DNA of 64,000 nucleotides from Vibrio metoecus (GTDB taxonomy: Bacteria > Pseudomonadota > Gammaproteobacteria > Enterobacterales > Vibrionaceae), in assembly GCF_000696385.1 (NCBI RefSeq), contig NZ_JJMN01000068.1:88310-152309 (forward strand). Reading direction: 5' to 3'. The notes under the pieces were generated by a model. The model made no database searches. It had not been told where the DNA came from and saw only the letters and a list, made by a program, of their open reading frames with translations. Position 1 is the stretch's first letter; each line of letters opens with the position of its first letter. Made by a program: the position numbers and the translations under genes. Shown here piece after piece: positions 18,967 through 29,817 of the stretch.

Positions 18967-20235
18967 TTACGCTAAATGAGCCAATAATTGAGCTACTTCA
19001 GCTTGAGCAACAGTGCTCTGTTCGCCACCCGCTAAATCTTTAACTACTACGGTTTGAGCGGCGACTTCATCTTCACCCAATACCAATGCAATGGCTGCGC
19101 CCACTTTATCCGCGCGTTTAAATTGCTTTTTAAAATTGCCCCCACCAAAGTGAGTCATCACGCGCAGACCCGGCACTTGTTCACGCAGTTGTTCAGCGAG
19201 TTTCATTCCCGCCATCATAGTGCCTTCACCCGCGGTCACCATGTACACATCCACGCTACGACGAACTTCGGTATTACCCAAGGTTTCCATCATCAGCACT
19301 AAACGCTCTAGGCCCATAGCGAAACCTACCGCAGGAGTTGGTTTACCGCCGAGTTGCTCAACCAGGCCATCATAGCGACCACCGCCACAAACGGTACCTT
19401 GTGAACCAAGACTTTCGGTGATCCACTCAAAAACCGTGCGGTTGTAGTAATCAAGGCCGCGAACCAAACGCTGATTAACCGTGTATTCGATGCCTGCGGC
19501 ATCCAGAAGTTCACACAAACCTGCAAAATGTTGTTTTGATTCAGCATCCAAATAATCAGACAACTGTGGTGCATCACCCAGAATCGCCTGCACATCGGGA
19601 TTTTTTGAATCCAATACACGCAGCGGGTTGGTGTACATACGGCGTTTGCAATCTTCATCCAGCACATTTTGGTACTGTTCTAGATATTCAATTAAAGCGC
19701 TACGGTAATTGGCACGCGCTTCTAGTGAACCAATTGAGTTCAGCTCCAAACGAACATGTTCAGCGATACCCAGTTCACGCCACAGGCGTGCGGTCATCAT
19801 GATCAGTTCTGCATCCACATCTGGACCATCTAAACCAAACACTTCTACACCACATTGGTGGAACTGGCGATAACGGCCTTTCTGAGGGCGTTCATGACGG
19901 AACATTGGTCCCATGTACCACAGGCGCTGTTCTTGGTTATACAACAAGCCATTTTCGATACCGGAACGCACACAGCCTGCCGTGCCTTCAGGACGCAGCG
20001 TTAAGCTGTCACCGTTGCGATCTTCAAAGGTGTACATCTCTTTTTCCACCACATCGGTGACTTCACCAATCGCGCGGCTAAACAGATGGGTCATCTCAAC
20101 GATAGGCATACGAACTTCGCTGTAACCGTAAGCGCTGATTACATTTTTCACCACGCCTTCCACTTTTTGCCAAAGTGGAGACTGGGTTGGGAGGCAATCG
20201 TTCATGCCTCGGATTGCTTGAATAGTTTTTGCCAC
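18967..20235 (-). CDS. hisS: Histidyl-tRNA synthetase
   Basis: This 422-residue class II synthetase charges tRNA-His in the cytosol. It starts [16 protein letters not shown]. Motif 1 is near residue 45, motif 2 is [16 protein letters not shown] near 113, and the HisA motif [15 protein letters not shown] is near 260. Motif 3 is [14 protein letters not shown] near 305. The C-terminal anticodon-binding domain follows (VYMVTAGEG to the end). It sits in the rodZ-ispG-hisS-yfgM-bamB run. Confidence 0.97.
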   Translation of the reverse strand: MAKTIQAIRGMNDCLPTQSPLWQKVEGVVKNVISAYGYSEVRMPIVEMTHLFSRAIGEVTDVVEKEMYTFEDRNGDSLTLRPEGTAGCVRSGIENGLLYNQEQRLWYMGPMFRHERPQKGRYRQFHQCGVEVFGLDGPDVDAELIMMTARLWRELGIAEHVRLELNSIGSLEARANYRSALIEYLEQYQNVLDEDCKRRMYTNPLRVLDSKNPDVQAILGDAPQLSDYLDAESKQHFAGLCELLDAAGIEYTVNQRLVRGLDYYNRTVFEWITESLGSQGTVCGGGRYDGLVEQLGGKPTPAVGFAMGLERLVLMMETLGNTEVRRSVDVYMVTAGEGTMMAGMKLAEQLREQVPGLRVMTHFGGGNFKKQFKRADKVGAAIALVLGEDEVAAQTVVVKDLAGGEQSTVAQAEVAQLLAHLA

Positions 20236-20260
20236 AATTCTTACCGTAATATCGTTGAGA

Positions 20261-21391
20261 TTAATCTTGTTCTATTTGCTGGATATTGATGCGATTTTTT
20301 TCGTCCAGTTGCGCCGCTTTCGCGCGAATTTTTGCTTCCAATTGAGCAACCAGATCATCGTTATCAAATCGCTCTTTCTGGCGTACGCCATCTTCATAGA
20401 ACGCACTTTTCTTATTGCTGCCCGCTAAACCTAAGTGAGAAACTTCCGCCTCACCTGGGCCATTCACCACGCAACCAATGATCGACACATCCATCGGTGT
20501 CAGCACATCTTCGAGACGTTGCTCCAGTGCGTTGACCGTGCCAATCACATCGAATTCCTGACGTGAACAACTTGGACAAGCAATAAAGTTGATGCCGCGC
20601 GAACGAATGCGCAGCGATTTTAAAATATCGAAGCCGACTTTGATTTCTTCAACCGGATCAGCCGCTAGCGAAATACGTAGCGTATCGCCGATACCTTCGG
20701 CAAGCAGCATACCAAGGCCAACCGCCGATTTAACAGAACCAGCACGCGCGCCACCGGCTTCAGTGATCCCTAAATGCAGAGGTTGATCGATCTTTTTCGC
20801 CAACAGGCGATAAGATTCCACCGCGAGGAACACATCCGAAGCTTTTACGCTGACTTTGAACTGATCAAAGTTGAGACGATCAAGGATATCAACGTGACGC
20901 ATCGCAGATTCCACCAAGGCTTCTGGCGTGGGTTCTCCGTACTTAAGCTGGAGATCTTTTTCCAGTGAACCACCGTTGACCCCGATACGAATTGGAATGC
21001 CTTTATCACGTGCACAATCGACAACTGAGCGGATCCGCTCTTCATTACCGATATTGCCGGGGTTGATGCGCAAACAATCCACGCCGTATTCCGCCACTTT
21101 CAGAGCAATACGATAATCAAAATGAATATCAGCCACCAAAGGGACAGAAACTTGTTGCTTGATCAATTTGAACGCTTCGGCAGCTTCCATCGTTGGGATA
21201 GAAACACGCACAATATCCGCACCCACTTTTTCCAAAGACTTGATCTGCGCAACCGTGGCAGCAACATCTGTGGTTCGAGTATTGGTCATTGACTGTACGG
21301 CGATGGGTGCACCATCACCAATAGGAACGTTGCCCACATAGATACGTGTCGAGGGGCGACGCTTGATAGGAGACTCATGTTGCATAGACAT
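20261..21391 (-). CDS. ispG: 4-hydroxy-3-methylbut-2-enyl diphosphate synthase
   Basis: IspG converts MEcPP to HMBPP in the non-mevalonate isoprenoid pathway using a [4Fe-4S] cluster. Signature segments are [46 protein letters not shown] and GITEAGG. The C-terminal cluster ligands are in [11 protein letters not shown] and [11 protein letters not shown]. Its 376 residues match the family. The TIM-barrel part ends near 260. The gap to rodZ is 4 bases, so the two are probably cotranscribed. A second Met lies two codons in and I cannot choose between them. Confidence 0.96.
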   Translation of the reverse strand: MSMQHESPIKRRPSTRIYVGNVPIGDGAPIAVQSMTNTRTTDVAATVAQIKSLEKVGADIVRVSIPTMEAAEAFKLIKQQVSVPLVADIHFDYRIALKVAEYGVDCLRINPGNIGNEERIRSVVDCARDKGIPIRIGVNGGSLEKDLQLKYGEPTPEALVESAMRHVDILDRLNFDQFKVSVKASDVFLAVESYRLLAKKIDQPLHLGITEAGGARAGSVKSAVGLGMLLAEGIGDTLRISLAADPVEEIKVGFDILKSLRIRSRGINFIACPSCSRQEFDVIGTVNALEQRLEDVLTPMDVSIIGCVVNGPGEAEVSHLGLAGSNKKSAFYEDGVRQKERFDNDDLVAQLEAKIRAKAAQLDEKNRINIQQIEQD

Positions 21392-21395
21392 TTTT

Positions 21396-22412
21396 CTAAG
21401 GTAGGGTCAATCTTGCTACTTTGCCGGAAGTATAACCAGAAAGGTCGACGGGTTCACTCGCTAATGTGATTGAAACGCCCTCTGGTGCGCCAAGCACCAC
21501 TTTATAAGGACGTAAACCATTCAAACTAATACTCTGCCCTGCAGTTTTCACCCCAGTTGACAAGGTTTTACCGGTGGCATCTTTCACTTGGATCCAGCAG
21601 TCGGCCGAAAAATTCAGCACTAGCGGTGCTGAAACATTTTCACTAGAGCTAACCACTGGTTCAGCTTGAGCAGGAGTTGTTGATGCGACTTCAGGTTGTA
21701 CCACAGGAGGAGCGATCGCTGTGACTTCTTCTACAACAGGCGCTTCAGTGATCACTTCAGCTTCATTTGAGCTTGAAGGAGTCTGTTCATTGCCATCCGT
21801 TGATTGAGGCTCTTCCATCAGCGGCGTTTCTTCACTCGGCGGCGCGCTATTTTGTAAATCATTCAGTGGTGGAACCGTCGCAAATTCTTCACTAGCGATA
21901 GTCTCTTCTTCCACGGGCTGAGCATCCGGCGCGGCAGTCGGCTCAATCACCATCTGTGGGGGAATTAAGCTGTTTTTCTGGCTGTTCTGCCACCACCATA
22001 AGGTGGACATCCCGAAAATCACGGCAAAAACAACCCAAGTAATGATCATAATGCGTGTATCATGCAGCTGACGTTTGGTTTTCTTAGAAAAACTTTTCAT
22101 GTCAGGTTGCGTAGGTGGCTGCTGACAGTAACTATCATCAAAAGCACACAAGATATCAGACTCACGAATCCCCACCGCTTTTGCATACGAGCGTAAGTAG
22201 CCACGTGTGAACGTTGCGACTTGACCATCTTCAAAACGGTTTTCTTCAATGCTTTGGATAATCGACAGACGTAACCGAAGGCGATCGGCAACTTGCCGCT
22301 GAGTCAGCCCCAGCTCTTCACGCTTTTGTTTGAGCAGCGTACCTGGCGCTACTTTTTCGATCACTTGTTCGTTGGTGTCGGTTTGGTTGTGGTCTTGTTG
22401 TTCAGTAGTCAT
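21396..22412 (-). CDS. rodZ: Cytoskeleton protein RodZ
   Basis: RodZ links MreB to the membrane elongation machinery and sets rod shape. I favour the ATG at 22412 ([16 protein letters not shown], 338 residues), similar to E. coli; a GTG 16 codons upstream is possible. The Xre-like HTH lies at about 25-80 ([20 protein letters not shown]), then [15 protein letters not shown]. One membrane helix is at about 118-137 ([20 protein letters not shown]). A Pro/Glu/Ala-rich periplasmic linker leads to a DUF4115-type domain ([20 protein letters not shown]). pilW, often between rlmN and rodZ in relatives, is absent here. Confidence 0.93.
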   Translation of the reverse strand: MTTEQQDHNQTDTNEQVIEKVAPGTLLKQKREELGLTQRQVADRLRLRLSIIQSIEENRFEDGQVATFTRGYLRSYAKAVGIRESDILCAFDDSYCQQPPTQPDMKSFSKKTKRQLHDTRIMIITWVVFAVIFGMSTLWWWQNSQKNSLIPPQMVIEPTAAPDAQPVEEETIASEEFATVPPLNDLQNSAPPSEETPLMEEPQSTDGNEQTPSSSNEAEVITEAPVVEEVTAIAPPVVQPEVASTTPAQAEPVVSSSENVSAPLVLNFSADCWIQVKDATGKTLSTGVKTAGQSISLNGLRPYKVVLGAPEGVSITLASEPVDLSGYTSGKVARLTLP

Positions 22413-22682
22413 CCGTAATTTCAATCTCTTAGTCAGGACTAAGCGGCTTAAGTCGCTCACTTTTATTTTTCATTATAGGTAGTGAGATGACAGCTTAGCT
22501 TAATCGGTGCAATCAGTTAGCGCTTTGCTTCGGTATAGCTCAAATCAAGTTTGAGAAATTTGCCCCATTCTAATAGATATTGTTGACTAAACAATAAAGA
22601 AATGGCCAATAAATCAACAGTTAGTTCAAAGGTTTTTCTTCGATTTGACATTTAGAGGCGGCAATTTGTTGCTATGTTAAGC
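22413..22682. other. Promoter region of the rodZ operon
   Basis: About 270 bases without a gene. This must hold the rodZ promoter because rlmN ends in a terminator just to its right. No confident -35/-10 was identified. Confidence 0.4.
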
Positions 22683-22712
22683 AAAAATAAAGCCAGAGAA
22701 ACTTCTCTGGCT
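22683..22712 (-). terminator. Rho-independent terminator of rlmN
   Basis: On the minus strand a 9-bp stem, AGCCAGAGA/TCTCTGGCT with a 4-base loop, is followed by TTATTTTTGC. It separates rlmN from rodZ. Confidence 0.85.
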
Positions 22713-22727
22713 TATCTGGCTGGTGAA

Positions 22728-23849
22728 TTACAGTGTTTTCACTGGAATGGCTTGTTCAGCAAATTGTTTGGCTTTGGTACGCTTAGTACGGTCAATAACA
22801 TCACCAACTAACTGACCACACGCCGCATCAATATCATCACCACGAGTCTTACGAATCGTTACCGTGTGCTCATATTGCATTAAGGTTTTTTGGAAACGAT
22901 CGATGCGTGAATTACTTGGCTTCTTGTAGGGTGATCCCGGATAAGGGTTAAACGGGATCAAGTTAATTTTACAAGGCGTGCCTTTCATTAATTCTGCGAG
23001 TTCATGGGCATGCTCTGTCCCATCGTTCACATGATCCAACAGCACATACTCCACGGTCACCTTGCCACGGTTGGCATTTGATGATGCGATATAGCGACGT
23101 ACTGTGGCTAAAAATTCTTGGATGTTCCAGCGATCATTGATCGGCATAATTTGGCTACGCAGCTCGTCATTTGGTGCATGCAATGAGATGGCGAGTGCCA
23201 CATCAATTTGGCCGATCATCTGCTCTAAACCAGAAACCACACCGGAGGTGGAAACAGTTACGCGGCGCTTAGACAGACCAAAGCCGAGATCATCAAGCAT
23301 AATCTCTAAGGCTGGGATGAGGTTTTTCATGTTGAGCAGAGGCTCACCCATGCCCATCATGACCACGTTAGTGATTGGACGGCGTCCAGTTTCTTTTTCT
23401 AGGCCGATTTCACGTGCAGCACGCCAAACCTGACCGATAATTTCAGAAACACGTAGGTTACGGTTAAAGCCTTGCTGAGCCGTTGAGCAGAATTTACATT
23501 CCAACGCACAACCCACTTGGGAAGAAACACAGAGCGTCGCGCGGTCTTCTTCTGGGATATAAACCGTTTCAACATCCTGATCACCCACACGCATTGCCCA
23601 TTTGATGGTGCCATCGGCTGAGTGTTGCGCTGCCGAAACATAAGGTGCGCGGATCTCACACTTCGCTTTGAGCTTTTCGCGAAGTTGTTTGTTGATGTTG
23701 TTCATTTGATCAAAGTCATCACAACCAAAGTGATAAATCCACTTCATGACCTGTTCGGCACGAAACGCTTTCTCACCCAGCTCTTCGGCAAAAAACGTAC
23801 GTAAACCCTTGCGGTCAAAATCGAGTAGATTGATTTTTTCTGTGGTCAT
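22728..23849 (-). CDS. rlmN: Dual-specificity 23S rRNA A2503 / tRNA A37 methyltransferase RlmN
   Basis: This radical SAM enzyme makes 2-methyladenosine in 23S rRNA and certain tRNAs. I chose the ATG at 23849 ([16 protein letters not shown], 373 residues) because GAGAGG precedes it closely; a start 23 codons earlier lacks support. The radical SAM motif [15 protein letters not shown] is near 125, [11 protein letters not shown] near 180, and the methyl-carrying Cys near residue 345 in [10 protein letters not shown]. It has its own terminator and is followed across a gap by rodZ. Confidence 0.95.
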   Translation of the reverse strand: MTTEKINLLDFDRKGLRTFFAEELGEKAFRAEQVMKWIYHFGCDDFDQMNNINKQLREKLKAKCEIRAPYVSAAQHSADGTIKWAMRVGDQDVETVYIPEEDRATLCVSSQVGCALECKFCSTAQQGFNRNLRVSEIIGQVWRAAREIGLEKETGRRPITNVVMMGMGEPLLNMKNLIPALEIMLDDLGFGLSKRRVTVSTSGVVSGLEQMIGQIDVALAISLHAPNDELRSQIMPINDRWNIQEFLATVRRYIASSNANRGKVTVEYVLLDHVNDGTEHAHELAELMKGTPCKINLIPFNPYPGSPYKKPSNSRIDRFQKTLMQYEHTVTIRKTRGDDIDAACGQLVGDVIDRTKRTKAKQFAEQAIPVKTL

Positions 23850-24022
23850 GGTGCCTCTCAAGAAGACGGAACAGTAATTAAGGGCGCGAATTGTACAGCC
23901 TTTATGCAGCGACAACAAGGGCTGTAAAACCGTGTCATTTCTAAGGTGTTAATTCTTGATGAGTTGTTTTTTGTGCAGATTTTAGGCTCCACATTGGGAG
24001 CCTAAATAGACCTATTCAAAGG

Positions 24023-24451
24023 CTATGGACGAGGGCAGATTTCTGACTCTGGAAAGAAGAATTCAATTTCACGAGCGGCTGATGCTGGACTGTCGCTACC
24101 ATGTACTGAGTTATAGCGCATGCTCAGTGCATAATCGGCACGCAGCGTACCGCAAGCCGCTTCTTCCGGGTTGGTTTTTCCCATCAATTCACGGTAGCGT
24201 GCAATGGCGTTTTCACCTTCCAACACTTGCACCATGATCGGACCTGAAGTCATAAATTCTTTCAGGGGTTCGAAAAAGGGTTTGCCTTCGTGCTCAGCGT
24301 AAAAGCCGCTTGCTTGCTCTTCAGACAAGTGAACCATTTTCGCTGCAATGATCTGCAAACCGGCTTTTTCGATACGATGATAAATCTCACCAATCAGGTT
24401 ACGCTTCACCGCATCCGGTTTAATGATCGAAAACGTTCTTTCTAGAGCCAT
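24023..24451 (-). CDS. ndk: Nucleoside diphosphate kinase
   Basis: Ndk transfers the terminal phosphate of ATP to other NDPs through a phosphohistidine. This 142-residue protein opens [20 protein letters not shown]. The active-site His is in [16 protein letters not shown] near residue 117, and the C-terminus is [10 protein letters not shown]. Length and motifs match proteobacterial Ndk closely. It sits between rlmN and pepB, each apparently separately transcribed. Confidence 0.97.
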
Positions 24452-24532
24452 AAAAATTTCCTTTTGTTTATTGTGCTTGTTTTAATTCTTCTTAAATTAA
24501 AAACAAGGCAGCTTTACAAGCTGCCTTTGAAT

Positions 24533-25822
24533 TTATGCTTGCTGCATCATAATTCGTGCGAGCATTTTCACGCCCATGCCCGTCGCTCCGGCTGCCCATT
24601 TATCGCTGGCTGACTTGCGATACGTGGCTGAGCAGTCAAAGTGCAACCAACCTTTTTGGTAGCCTTCGACAAAGTAAGAGAGGAACGCCGCTGCGGTACT
24701 GGCTCCTGGCGTATAATCGCCATTACTGATGTTCGACAGATCCGCAAAGTTAGAAGGCAGCATTTCACGGTGGAATTCAGCCAGAGGCAGAGCCCACAGC
24801 GCTTCATTCTCTTCTTTTGCCGCAACCAATGCTTGTTGGCTCAGTGACTCATCATAAGAAAGCAGTGCGTGGTAATCATTACCCAACGCGTTTTTCGCCG
24901 CACCGGTTAAAGTTGCACAATCGATGATCAGTTGTGGGTTTTGCTCGCTAGCGTAGATAAGGCCATCCGCCAGCACCAAACGCCCTTCCGCATCGGTGTT
25001 CATGATTTCAACGGTTTTGCCATTTTTGTAGGTGATGATGTCACCAAGCTTCAACGCACGGCCGGAAACCATGTTTTCCGCGCAGCATAGAATGAGTTTC
25101 ACGCGCTTGTTGAAGCCGCGCATGATAGCCAAACCGAGCGCACCAGTGATCATGCCTGAGCCGCCCATGTCCGCTTTCATCGCTGACATCATGTTGGAAG
25201 GTTTTAAGCTGTAACCACCAGAGTCAAAAGTGATGCCTTTACCGACTAAACACGCGAATACCGGTGCATTTTCATCGCCCGTTGGGTTGTAATCCAGTTG
25301 CAGCATGGCTGAAGTGCGTTCAGAACCTCGACCGACAGCGTAAATGCCTTCCCAACCTTCGGTGAGCAGATCTTTGTCTTTCACGATACGGTAAGAAACA
25401 TGTTCCGGCGCGAGAGACTTGATGAATTCTGCCGCCATCGTCGCCAGTTGGCGTGGCGCCACTTCTTCTGCGCTTTTGTTGATAATATCGCGCGTCCAGT
25501 CGGTCGCTTTAATGCGAGCTTCCAGCTCAGCTTGTTCAGCAGAAGCTAACGCTTTCCACTCAACCGTATTGCGTTTTTTCGCATCGCGGTAACCTTGATA
25601 GAAAGCCCAAATGCTCTCCAAATCCCAACCTTCTCCAGCCAGGAATACCGTGCGGATACCTTGATTATCTAACTTACGAGCTGCGCGTTGGATCGCGCTG
25701 AAATCTTGTGCTTGAGCCAAGTGAATGGTTGCACCTTGCTCTGCAAAGGAAATGAGCGCTTTCTCTCCCCACTGAGGCTGGGCAGCTTGAGTGCTCAAAA
25801 ATACAGACATCTGTGTAGACAT
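24533..25822 (-). CDS. pepB: Peptidase B (M17 leucyl aminopeptidase family)
   Basis: This cytosolic metallo-aminopeptidase of 429 residues acts on peptides with acidic N-termini in E. coli. The start at 25822 ([12 protein letters not shown]) is fixed by AAGGAGAAACC just upstream; 15 more codons are open before it. The catalytic domain shows [16 protein letters not shown] near 195, [15 protein letters not shown] near 218 and the M17 signature [14 protein letters not shown] near 278, which together supply the two-metal site. It precedes ndk and follows the isc operon terminator. Confidence 0.95.
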   Translation of the reverse strand: MSTQMSVFLSTQAAQPQWGEKALISFAEQGATIHLAQAQDFSAIQRAARKLDNQGIRTVFLAGEGWDLESIWAFYQGYRDAKKRNTVEWKALASAEQAELEARIKATDWTRDIINKSAEEVAPRQLATMAAEFIKSLAPEHVSYRIVKDKDLLTEGWEGIYAVGRGSERTSAMLQLDYNPTGDENAPVFACLVGKGITFDSGGYSLKPSNMMSAMKADMGGSGMITGALGLAIMRGFNKRVKLILCCAENMVSGRALKLGDIITYKNGKTVEIMNTDAEGRLVLADGLIYASEQNPQLIIDCATLTGAAKNALGNDYHALLSYDESLSQQALVAAKEENEALWALPLAEFHREMLPSNFADLSNISNGDYTPGASTAAAFLSYFVEGYQKGWLHFDCSATYRKSASDKWAAGATGMGVKMLARIMMQQA

Positions 25823-25915
25823 GGTTTCTCCTTGTCTTAAATATTGGCTTTGCCTGTGCCATCTCATTAAATCGCCACGATGTTAGCATTATGTCGTGAC
25901 AAAATGTCAAACGAA

Positions 25916-25945
25916 TAAAAAAACGGACCAAGTGGTCCGCATTTT
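25916..25945 (-). terminator. Terminator at the end of the isc operon (bidirectional)
   Basis: CGGACC AAGT GGTCCG forms a 6-bp stem. It has seven A on the left (T tract for leftward transcripts from iscX) and ATTTTTT on the right. Confidence 0.8.
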
Positions 25946-25979
25946 TTGATAAGAATTGTTAACTCTGTGAGGTTTCTGG

Positions 25980-26174
25980 TTATTCAAACTCGTCCATCCA
26001 GCACAGAATCACCGCTTCGAGGATTTTTTCGTTGGAATGATTCGGATCATCTGCAAAATCTTCCAACTCCATAATCCAACGATGCAGATCGGTAAAACGT
26101 ACGGTTTTTGGATCGACATCGGGAAACTTATCACACAACTCAATCGCGATATCGCGCGAATCTGTCCATTTCAT
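25980..26174 (-). CDS. iscX: IscX, Fe-S assembly adaptor
   Basis: This acidic 64-residue protein begins [20 protein letters not shown] and ends [11 protein letters not shown], matching E. coli IscX (YfhJ) in length and sequence. IscX binds IscS at the site used by frataxin and iron and modulates cluster assembly. It is the last gene of the isc operon. Confidence 0.95.
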   Translation of the reverse strand: MKWTDSRDIAIELCDKFPDVDPKTVRFTDLHRWIMELEDFADDPNHSNEKILEAVILCWMDEFE

Positions 26175-26221
26175 GATTGACCTTCCGATTGGTTATGCCT
26201 CGCCTTCGCCGAGGCTGAGAA

Positions 26222-26562
26222 TTAATGATCTTCTGACGCGTGGTTCAGGGTGTATTTCGGGATCTCGACCACGAGATCTTCATCCGCCACGCGAGCCTGA
26301 CAGCTGAGACGAGATTCTGGCTCTAGACCCCATGCTTTATCCAGCATATCGTCTTCCAGCTCATCACTCTCTTCCAGTGAATCAAACCCTTCACGAACGA
26401 TACAATGACAAGTGGTGCAAGCGCACGATTTCTCACACGCATGCTCAATGGCGATACCATTTTTGAGTGCCACATCCAAAATCGTTTCCCCGGTTTGCGC
26501 TTCTAACACTGCGCCTTCCGGGCAAAGGGTTTCATGAGGCAAAACAATAATCTTAAGGCCAT
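26222..26562 (-). CDS. fdx: [2Fe-2S] ferredoxin of the isc operon, start region carries two extra bases
   Basis: Fdx donates electrons for cluster assembly on IscU. The open frame from TTG at 26542 (106 codons) gives PHETLCPEGAVLEAQTGET, the cluster ligands ACEKSCACTTCHC (residues about 36-45) and the distal Cys in LSCQARV. E. coli Fdx starts MPKIVILPH; here an ATG at 26562 is followed by GCCTTAAGATTATTGTT. Dropping one G and one T gives MPKIIVLPHETL. I therefore set the start at 26562 and treat the frame break as an insertion error. That gives about 112 residues, the family length. Confidence 0.88.
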
Positions 26563-26575
26563 GTTGGTAGTCTCT

Positions 26576-28426
26576 TCAAATCTCGTCAACGGAGTGGCCA
26601 GCCAGTGCGCTACGAATCGATTTATCCATTCGTTTTGACGCAAAATCTTGGCTTGCTTTATCTGTGTCTTTTATTCCTTGCTCAATGGCATCCGCATTAT
26701 CGCCATTGCGCAGTTCAATCAATCGCTCGATCGCTTGTAGTAAAATTTGGCGTTCTTGCTCTGTGAGCAGCTCGTCACCATCCGCTTGCAGTGCAGAGAT
26801 CAAGCCTTCAATCACGCGATCGGCTTCTACGCGCTGCTCAGCCAACGCACGCGCCAGCATGTCCTCTTTAGCATAGGCCATGGAGTCTTTGAGCATCTGG
26901 GTGACTTCGTCATCGCTTAAACCATAAGATGGCTTAACCTGAATCTCTGCTTGTACACCGGTGCTTTTTTCCAAAGCCGTCACGGAAAGTAAACCATCTG
27001 CATCCACTTGATAAGTCACGCGAATATGTGCTGCGCCTGCCGCCATCGGCGGAATGCCTTTTAGTGAAAAACGAGCCAACGAACGGCAGTCATCGACCAT
27101 TTCACGCTCACCTTGCACCACATGCACGCTCATTGCCGTTTGCCCATCTTTGAAGGTGGTAAACTCTTGCGCGCGAGCTACAGGAATCGTGGTGTTGCGT
27201 GGAATGATTTTTTCCACCAAACCGCCCATGGTTTCAATACCCAAAGACAATGGGATTACATCCAACAGCAACATTTCTGCATCAGGCTTATTGCCTGCAA
27301 GAATGTCCGCCTGAATCGCCGCACCAATCGCGACCACTTCATCAGGGTTAATGCTGGTCAGTGGCGTGCGGCCAAAAAACTCACCCACTTGCTCGCGAAC
27401 AAACGGAGTACGGGTTGAACCACCTACCATCACGACTTCGAGCACTTCATCTGCTGCGACATCTGCATCTTTCAACGCACGACGGCAAGCAAGCAGCGTC
27501 TTTTTCACCAATGGAGCAATCAGGTTTTCCAACTCTTCACGAGTGAGAGTACCTTGCCAGCCAAGCACATCAAGCTCAGCTGTCATATGTTCAGTCAGAT
27601 CAATTTTGGCTTGGGTCGAAGCATTAATCAGCGTGCGATGTTGCTCCGCCGTTAAGTTCGTAAGTCCGATTTGTGCTTGCAGGTGATCGGCGATCAGGTG
27701 GTCAAAGTCATCACCGCCCAATGCAGAGTCACCACCAGTCGCGAGCACTTCAAATACTCCGCGAGAGAGACGTAAAATCGAAATATCAAACGTACCGCCG
27801 CCCAAATCGTAAACCGCAATCACGCCTTCTTGGCCTGAATCCAAGCCATAAGCAATCGCCGCTGCGGTAGGTTCGTTGAGTAAACGCAGCACATGCAAAC
27901 CCGCTAACGCCGCGGCATCTTTGGTGGCAACGCGCTGAGCATCATCGAAATACGCAGGAACAGTAATGACCACACCCGCTAAATCGCCGCCCAAAGTGGC
28001 CGTCGCGCGTTCTGCTAAGGCTTTCAAAATATCCGCAGAAATCTGAATGGGGTTTTTGTCACCTTGCGCGGTTTGCACAATTGGCAAACCTTTTTCGCTT
28101 GCTTTAAAGCGGTAAGGCAGATGAGGATAACGCTGATTAATGTCTTGCAGTGAACGTCCAAGCAGACGTTTTACCGAGATCACGGTGTTGTGCGGATCGG
28201 TTTCAGCTTGTTCACGAGCCGGATAACCCACTAGAGTTTCATCGGCGCCATAATTCACCACGGACGGAAGAATACTGCGCCCTTGGTTATCCACTAGTGT
28301 ACTCGCGGTACCACTGCGCACAGAGGCCACCAAAGAATTCGTGGTACCTAAATCAATACCCGCAGCCAATTTATGCTGGTGTGGTGCCGAACTTTGACCC
28401 GGCTCTGCAATCTGAAGTAATGCCAT
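26576..28426 (-). CDS. hscA: HscA, Hsp70-class chaperone for Fe-S cluster transfer
   Basis: This 616-residue Hsp70 homologue binds the LPPVK motif of IscU and, with HscB, drives cluster release. The ATPase domain starts [19 protein letters not shown], with [33 protein letters not shown] and [15 protein letters not shown]. The substrate domain starts near 390 ([20 protein letters not shown]). The C-terminus lacks DnaK's EEVD tail, as expected for HscA. It lies between hscB and fdx. Confidence 0.97.
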   Translation of the reverse strand: MALLQIAEPGQSSAPHQHKLAAGIDLGTTNSLVASVRSGTASTLVDNQGRSILPSVVNYGADETLVGYPAREQAETDPHNTVISVKRLLGRSLQDINQRYPHLPYRFKASEKGLPIVQTAQGDKNPIQISADILKALAERATATLGGDLAGVVITVPAYFDDAQRVATKDAAALAGLHVLRLLNEPTAAAIAYGLDSGQEGVIAVYDLGGGTFDISILRLSRGVFEVLATGGDSALGGDDFDHLIADHLQAQIGLTNLTAEQHRTLINASTQAKIDLTEHMTAELDVLGWQGTLTREELENLIAPLVKKTLLACRRALKDADVAADEVLEVVMVGGSTRTPFVREQVGEFFGRTPLTSINPDEVVAIGAAIQADILAGNKPDAEMLLLDVIPLSLGIETMGGLVEKIIPRNTTIPVARAQEFTTFKDGQTAMSVHVVQGEREMVDDCRSLARFSLKGIPPMAAGAAHIRVTYQVDADGLLSVTALEKSTGVQAEIQVKPSYGLSDDEVTQMLKDSMAYAKEDMLARALAEQRVEADRVIEGLISALQADGDELLTEQERQILLQAIERLIELRNGDNADAIEQGIKDTDKASQDFASKRMDKSIRSALAGHSVDEI

Positions 28427-28449
28427 CAGTTGTTCCTTTGAATCTTGAA

Positions 28450-28965
28450 TTAGCCAAGCAGTTGGTCTTCGACTCGTTCTACTTCATTTTTGAGTTTGGC
28501 AATAAATTTAAGCTTTCTGACTTGGTCGGCCGCCGCTAGCCACTCACTCTGTGCTAAGAGTTGTTGCAACTGAGTCAGATAAGCACGCTGCATTTTGCTC
28601 ACTTTGTTGTCGAAATCCATCAATGCCGTTTCTGGCTCTGCATGCGATGTGACGGATTCCAACTCTTCACGCAGCTCCATCTGTTCCATTAGGAACATAG
28701 GATCTTGCAGCGTTTGCTGCTCGGAATTCATCTCAATACCTTGTAAAGACAAGAGATATTCTGCACGGCGCAGAGGGTCTTTCAGCGTTTGGTAAGCGTC
28801 ATTAATTTGCGCTGCTTGCTGCACCGCCAGTAGGCGATCACGCTCAGAAGCGGTAGCAAAATTATCCGGATGGAATCGTTTTTGCAACGTTCTGAACTGA
28901 GAAGAAAGAAGGCTACCATCCAGTTCAAACTGAATCGGCAGCCCAAATAATTCAAAATAATTCAT
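28450..28965 (-). CDS. hscB: HscB, J-domain co-chaperone
   Basis: This 171-residue protein has an N-terminal J domain ([20 protein letters not shown]) with the HPD tripeptide in KRFHPDNFA near 33. A C-terminal helical bundle (about 85-171, [12 protein letters not shown]) binds IscU. It stimulates the HscA ATPase and delivers IscU. It lies 23 bases upstream of hscA. Confidence 0.96.
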   Translation of the reverse strand: MNYFELFGLPIQFELDGSLLSSQFRTLQKRFHPDNFATASERDRLLAVQQAAQINDAYQTLKDPLRRAEYLLSLQGIEMNSEQQTLQDPMFLMEQMELREELESVTSHAEPETALMDFDNKVSKMQRAYLTQLQQLLAQSEWLAAADQVRKLKFIAKLKNEVERVEDQLLG

Positions 28966-29013
28966 CTTGATAGCGGTCCTGTAATCGAGAACGATCTCGA
29001 TGGTCAGTTACCG

Positions 29014-29337
29014 TTAAACGTTGAAGCTTTCACCACAACCACATTCGCTTTTGACATTTGGGTTGTTGAATTCAAAGCCTTCGTTTAACCCTTCTTTTTT
29101 GTAATCGAGTTGAGTGCCATCTAAATAGACCATGCTTTTGGTGTCAATGATCACTTTCACACCATGGCTTTCAAATACGTGGTCTTCTTCGTTGAGATCA
29201 TCAACAAATTCGAGCACATACGCCATTCCGGAACACCCAGTCGTCTTGACGCCAAGACGTAAACCAAGGCCTTTTCCACGATTATCCAGAAAAGTTTTAA
29301 CTCGGCTTGCTGCGGTTTCGCTAAGAGTGACGGCCAT
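29014..29337 (-). CDS. iscA: IscA, A-type Fe-S carrier
   Basis: This 107-residue HesB-family protein has the three conserved cysteines: one in [11 protein letters not shown] (residue 35) and two in ECGCGESF (99 and 101). A-type carriers take clusters from IscU to apo-targets. It follows iscU by 60 bases in the isc operon. Confidence 0.96.
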   Translation of the reverse strand: MAVTLSETAASRVKTFLDNRGKGLGLRLGVKTTGCSGMAYVLEFVDDLNEEDHVFESHGVKVIIDTKSMVYLDGTQLDYKKEGLNEGFEFNNPNVKSECGCGESFNV

Positions 29338-29397
29338 ACTTCAACCTTATGATTTCAATAAATTAAAGGGTGGGAGCTGCGACAGCTCCCAAACGAA

Positions 29398-29781
29398 TTA
29401 GTGTTGATGCTTTTTCTTGTAATCCGCAACGGCGGCTTTGATGGCATCTTCGGCTAGGATTGAACAGTGAATTTTCACTGGTGGCAATTCAAGCTCTTCT
29501 GCGATTTCGCTGTTCTTGATGGCTGCCGCTTCATCAATGCTCTTGCCTTTTACCCATTCAGTCACTAGCGAGCTAGAAGCGATTGCGCTACCACAGCCGT
29601 AAGTTTTGAATTTCGCATCTTCGATGATGCCTTCTGGTGACACTTTGATCTGCAGACGCATTACGTCGCCACATGCCGGTGCACCAACCATGCCGCTGCC
29701 TACAGAAGGATCTTCTTTATCAAATGAACCAACGTTACGTGGGTTCTCGTAATGGTCAATGACCTTTTCGCTGTATGCCAT
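29398..29781 (-). CDS. iscU: IscU, Fe-S cluster scaffold
   Basis: This 127-residue scaffold has cluster ligands in GAPACGDVM (Cys 37), YGCGSAIASSSL (Cys 63) and KIHCSILAEDA (Cys 106), with the chaperone-recognition LPPVK just before the last. It receives sulfur from IscS. Placement between iscS and iscA matches the canonical operon. Confidence 0.97.
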   Translation of the reverse strand: MAYSEKVIDHYENPRNVGSFDKEDPSVGSGMVGAPACGDVMRLQIKVSPEGIIEDAKFKTYGCGSAIASSSLVTEWVKGKSIDEAAAIKNSEIAEELELPPVKIHCSILAEDAIKAAVADYKKKHQH

Positions 29782-29817
29782 GTTCGTTACCTCGAATCCT
29801 TTATAACCTTGGTGTGA

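Noticed and set aside
23981..24006. Perfect 10-bp inverted repeat TTTAGGCTCC/GGAGCCTAAA after ndk
   Set aside because: Neither strand has a T tract after it, so I did not call a terminator; it may still act in mRNA stability.
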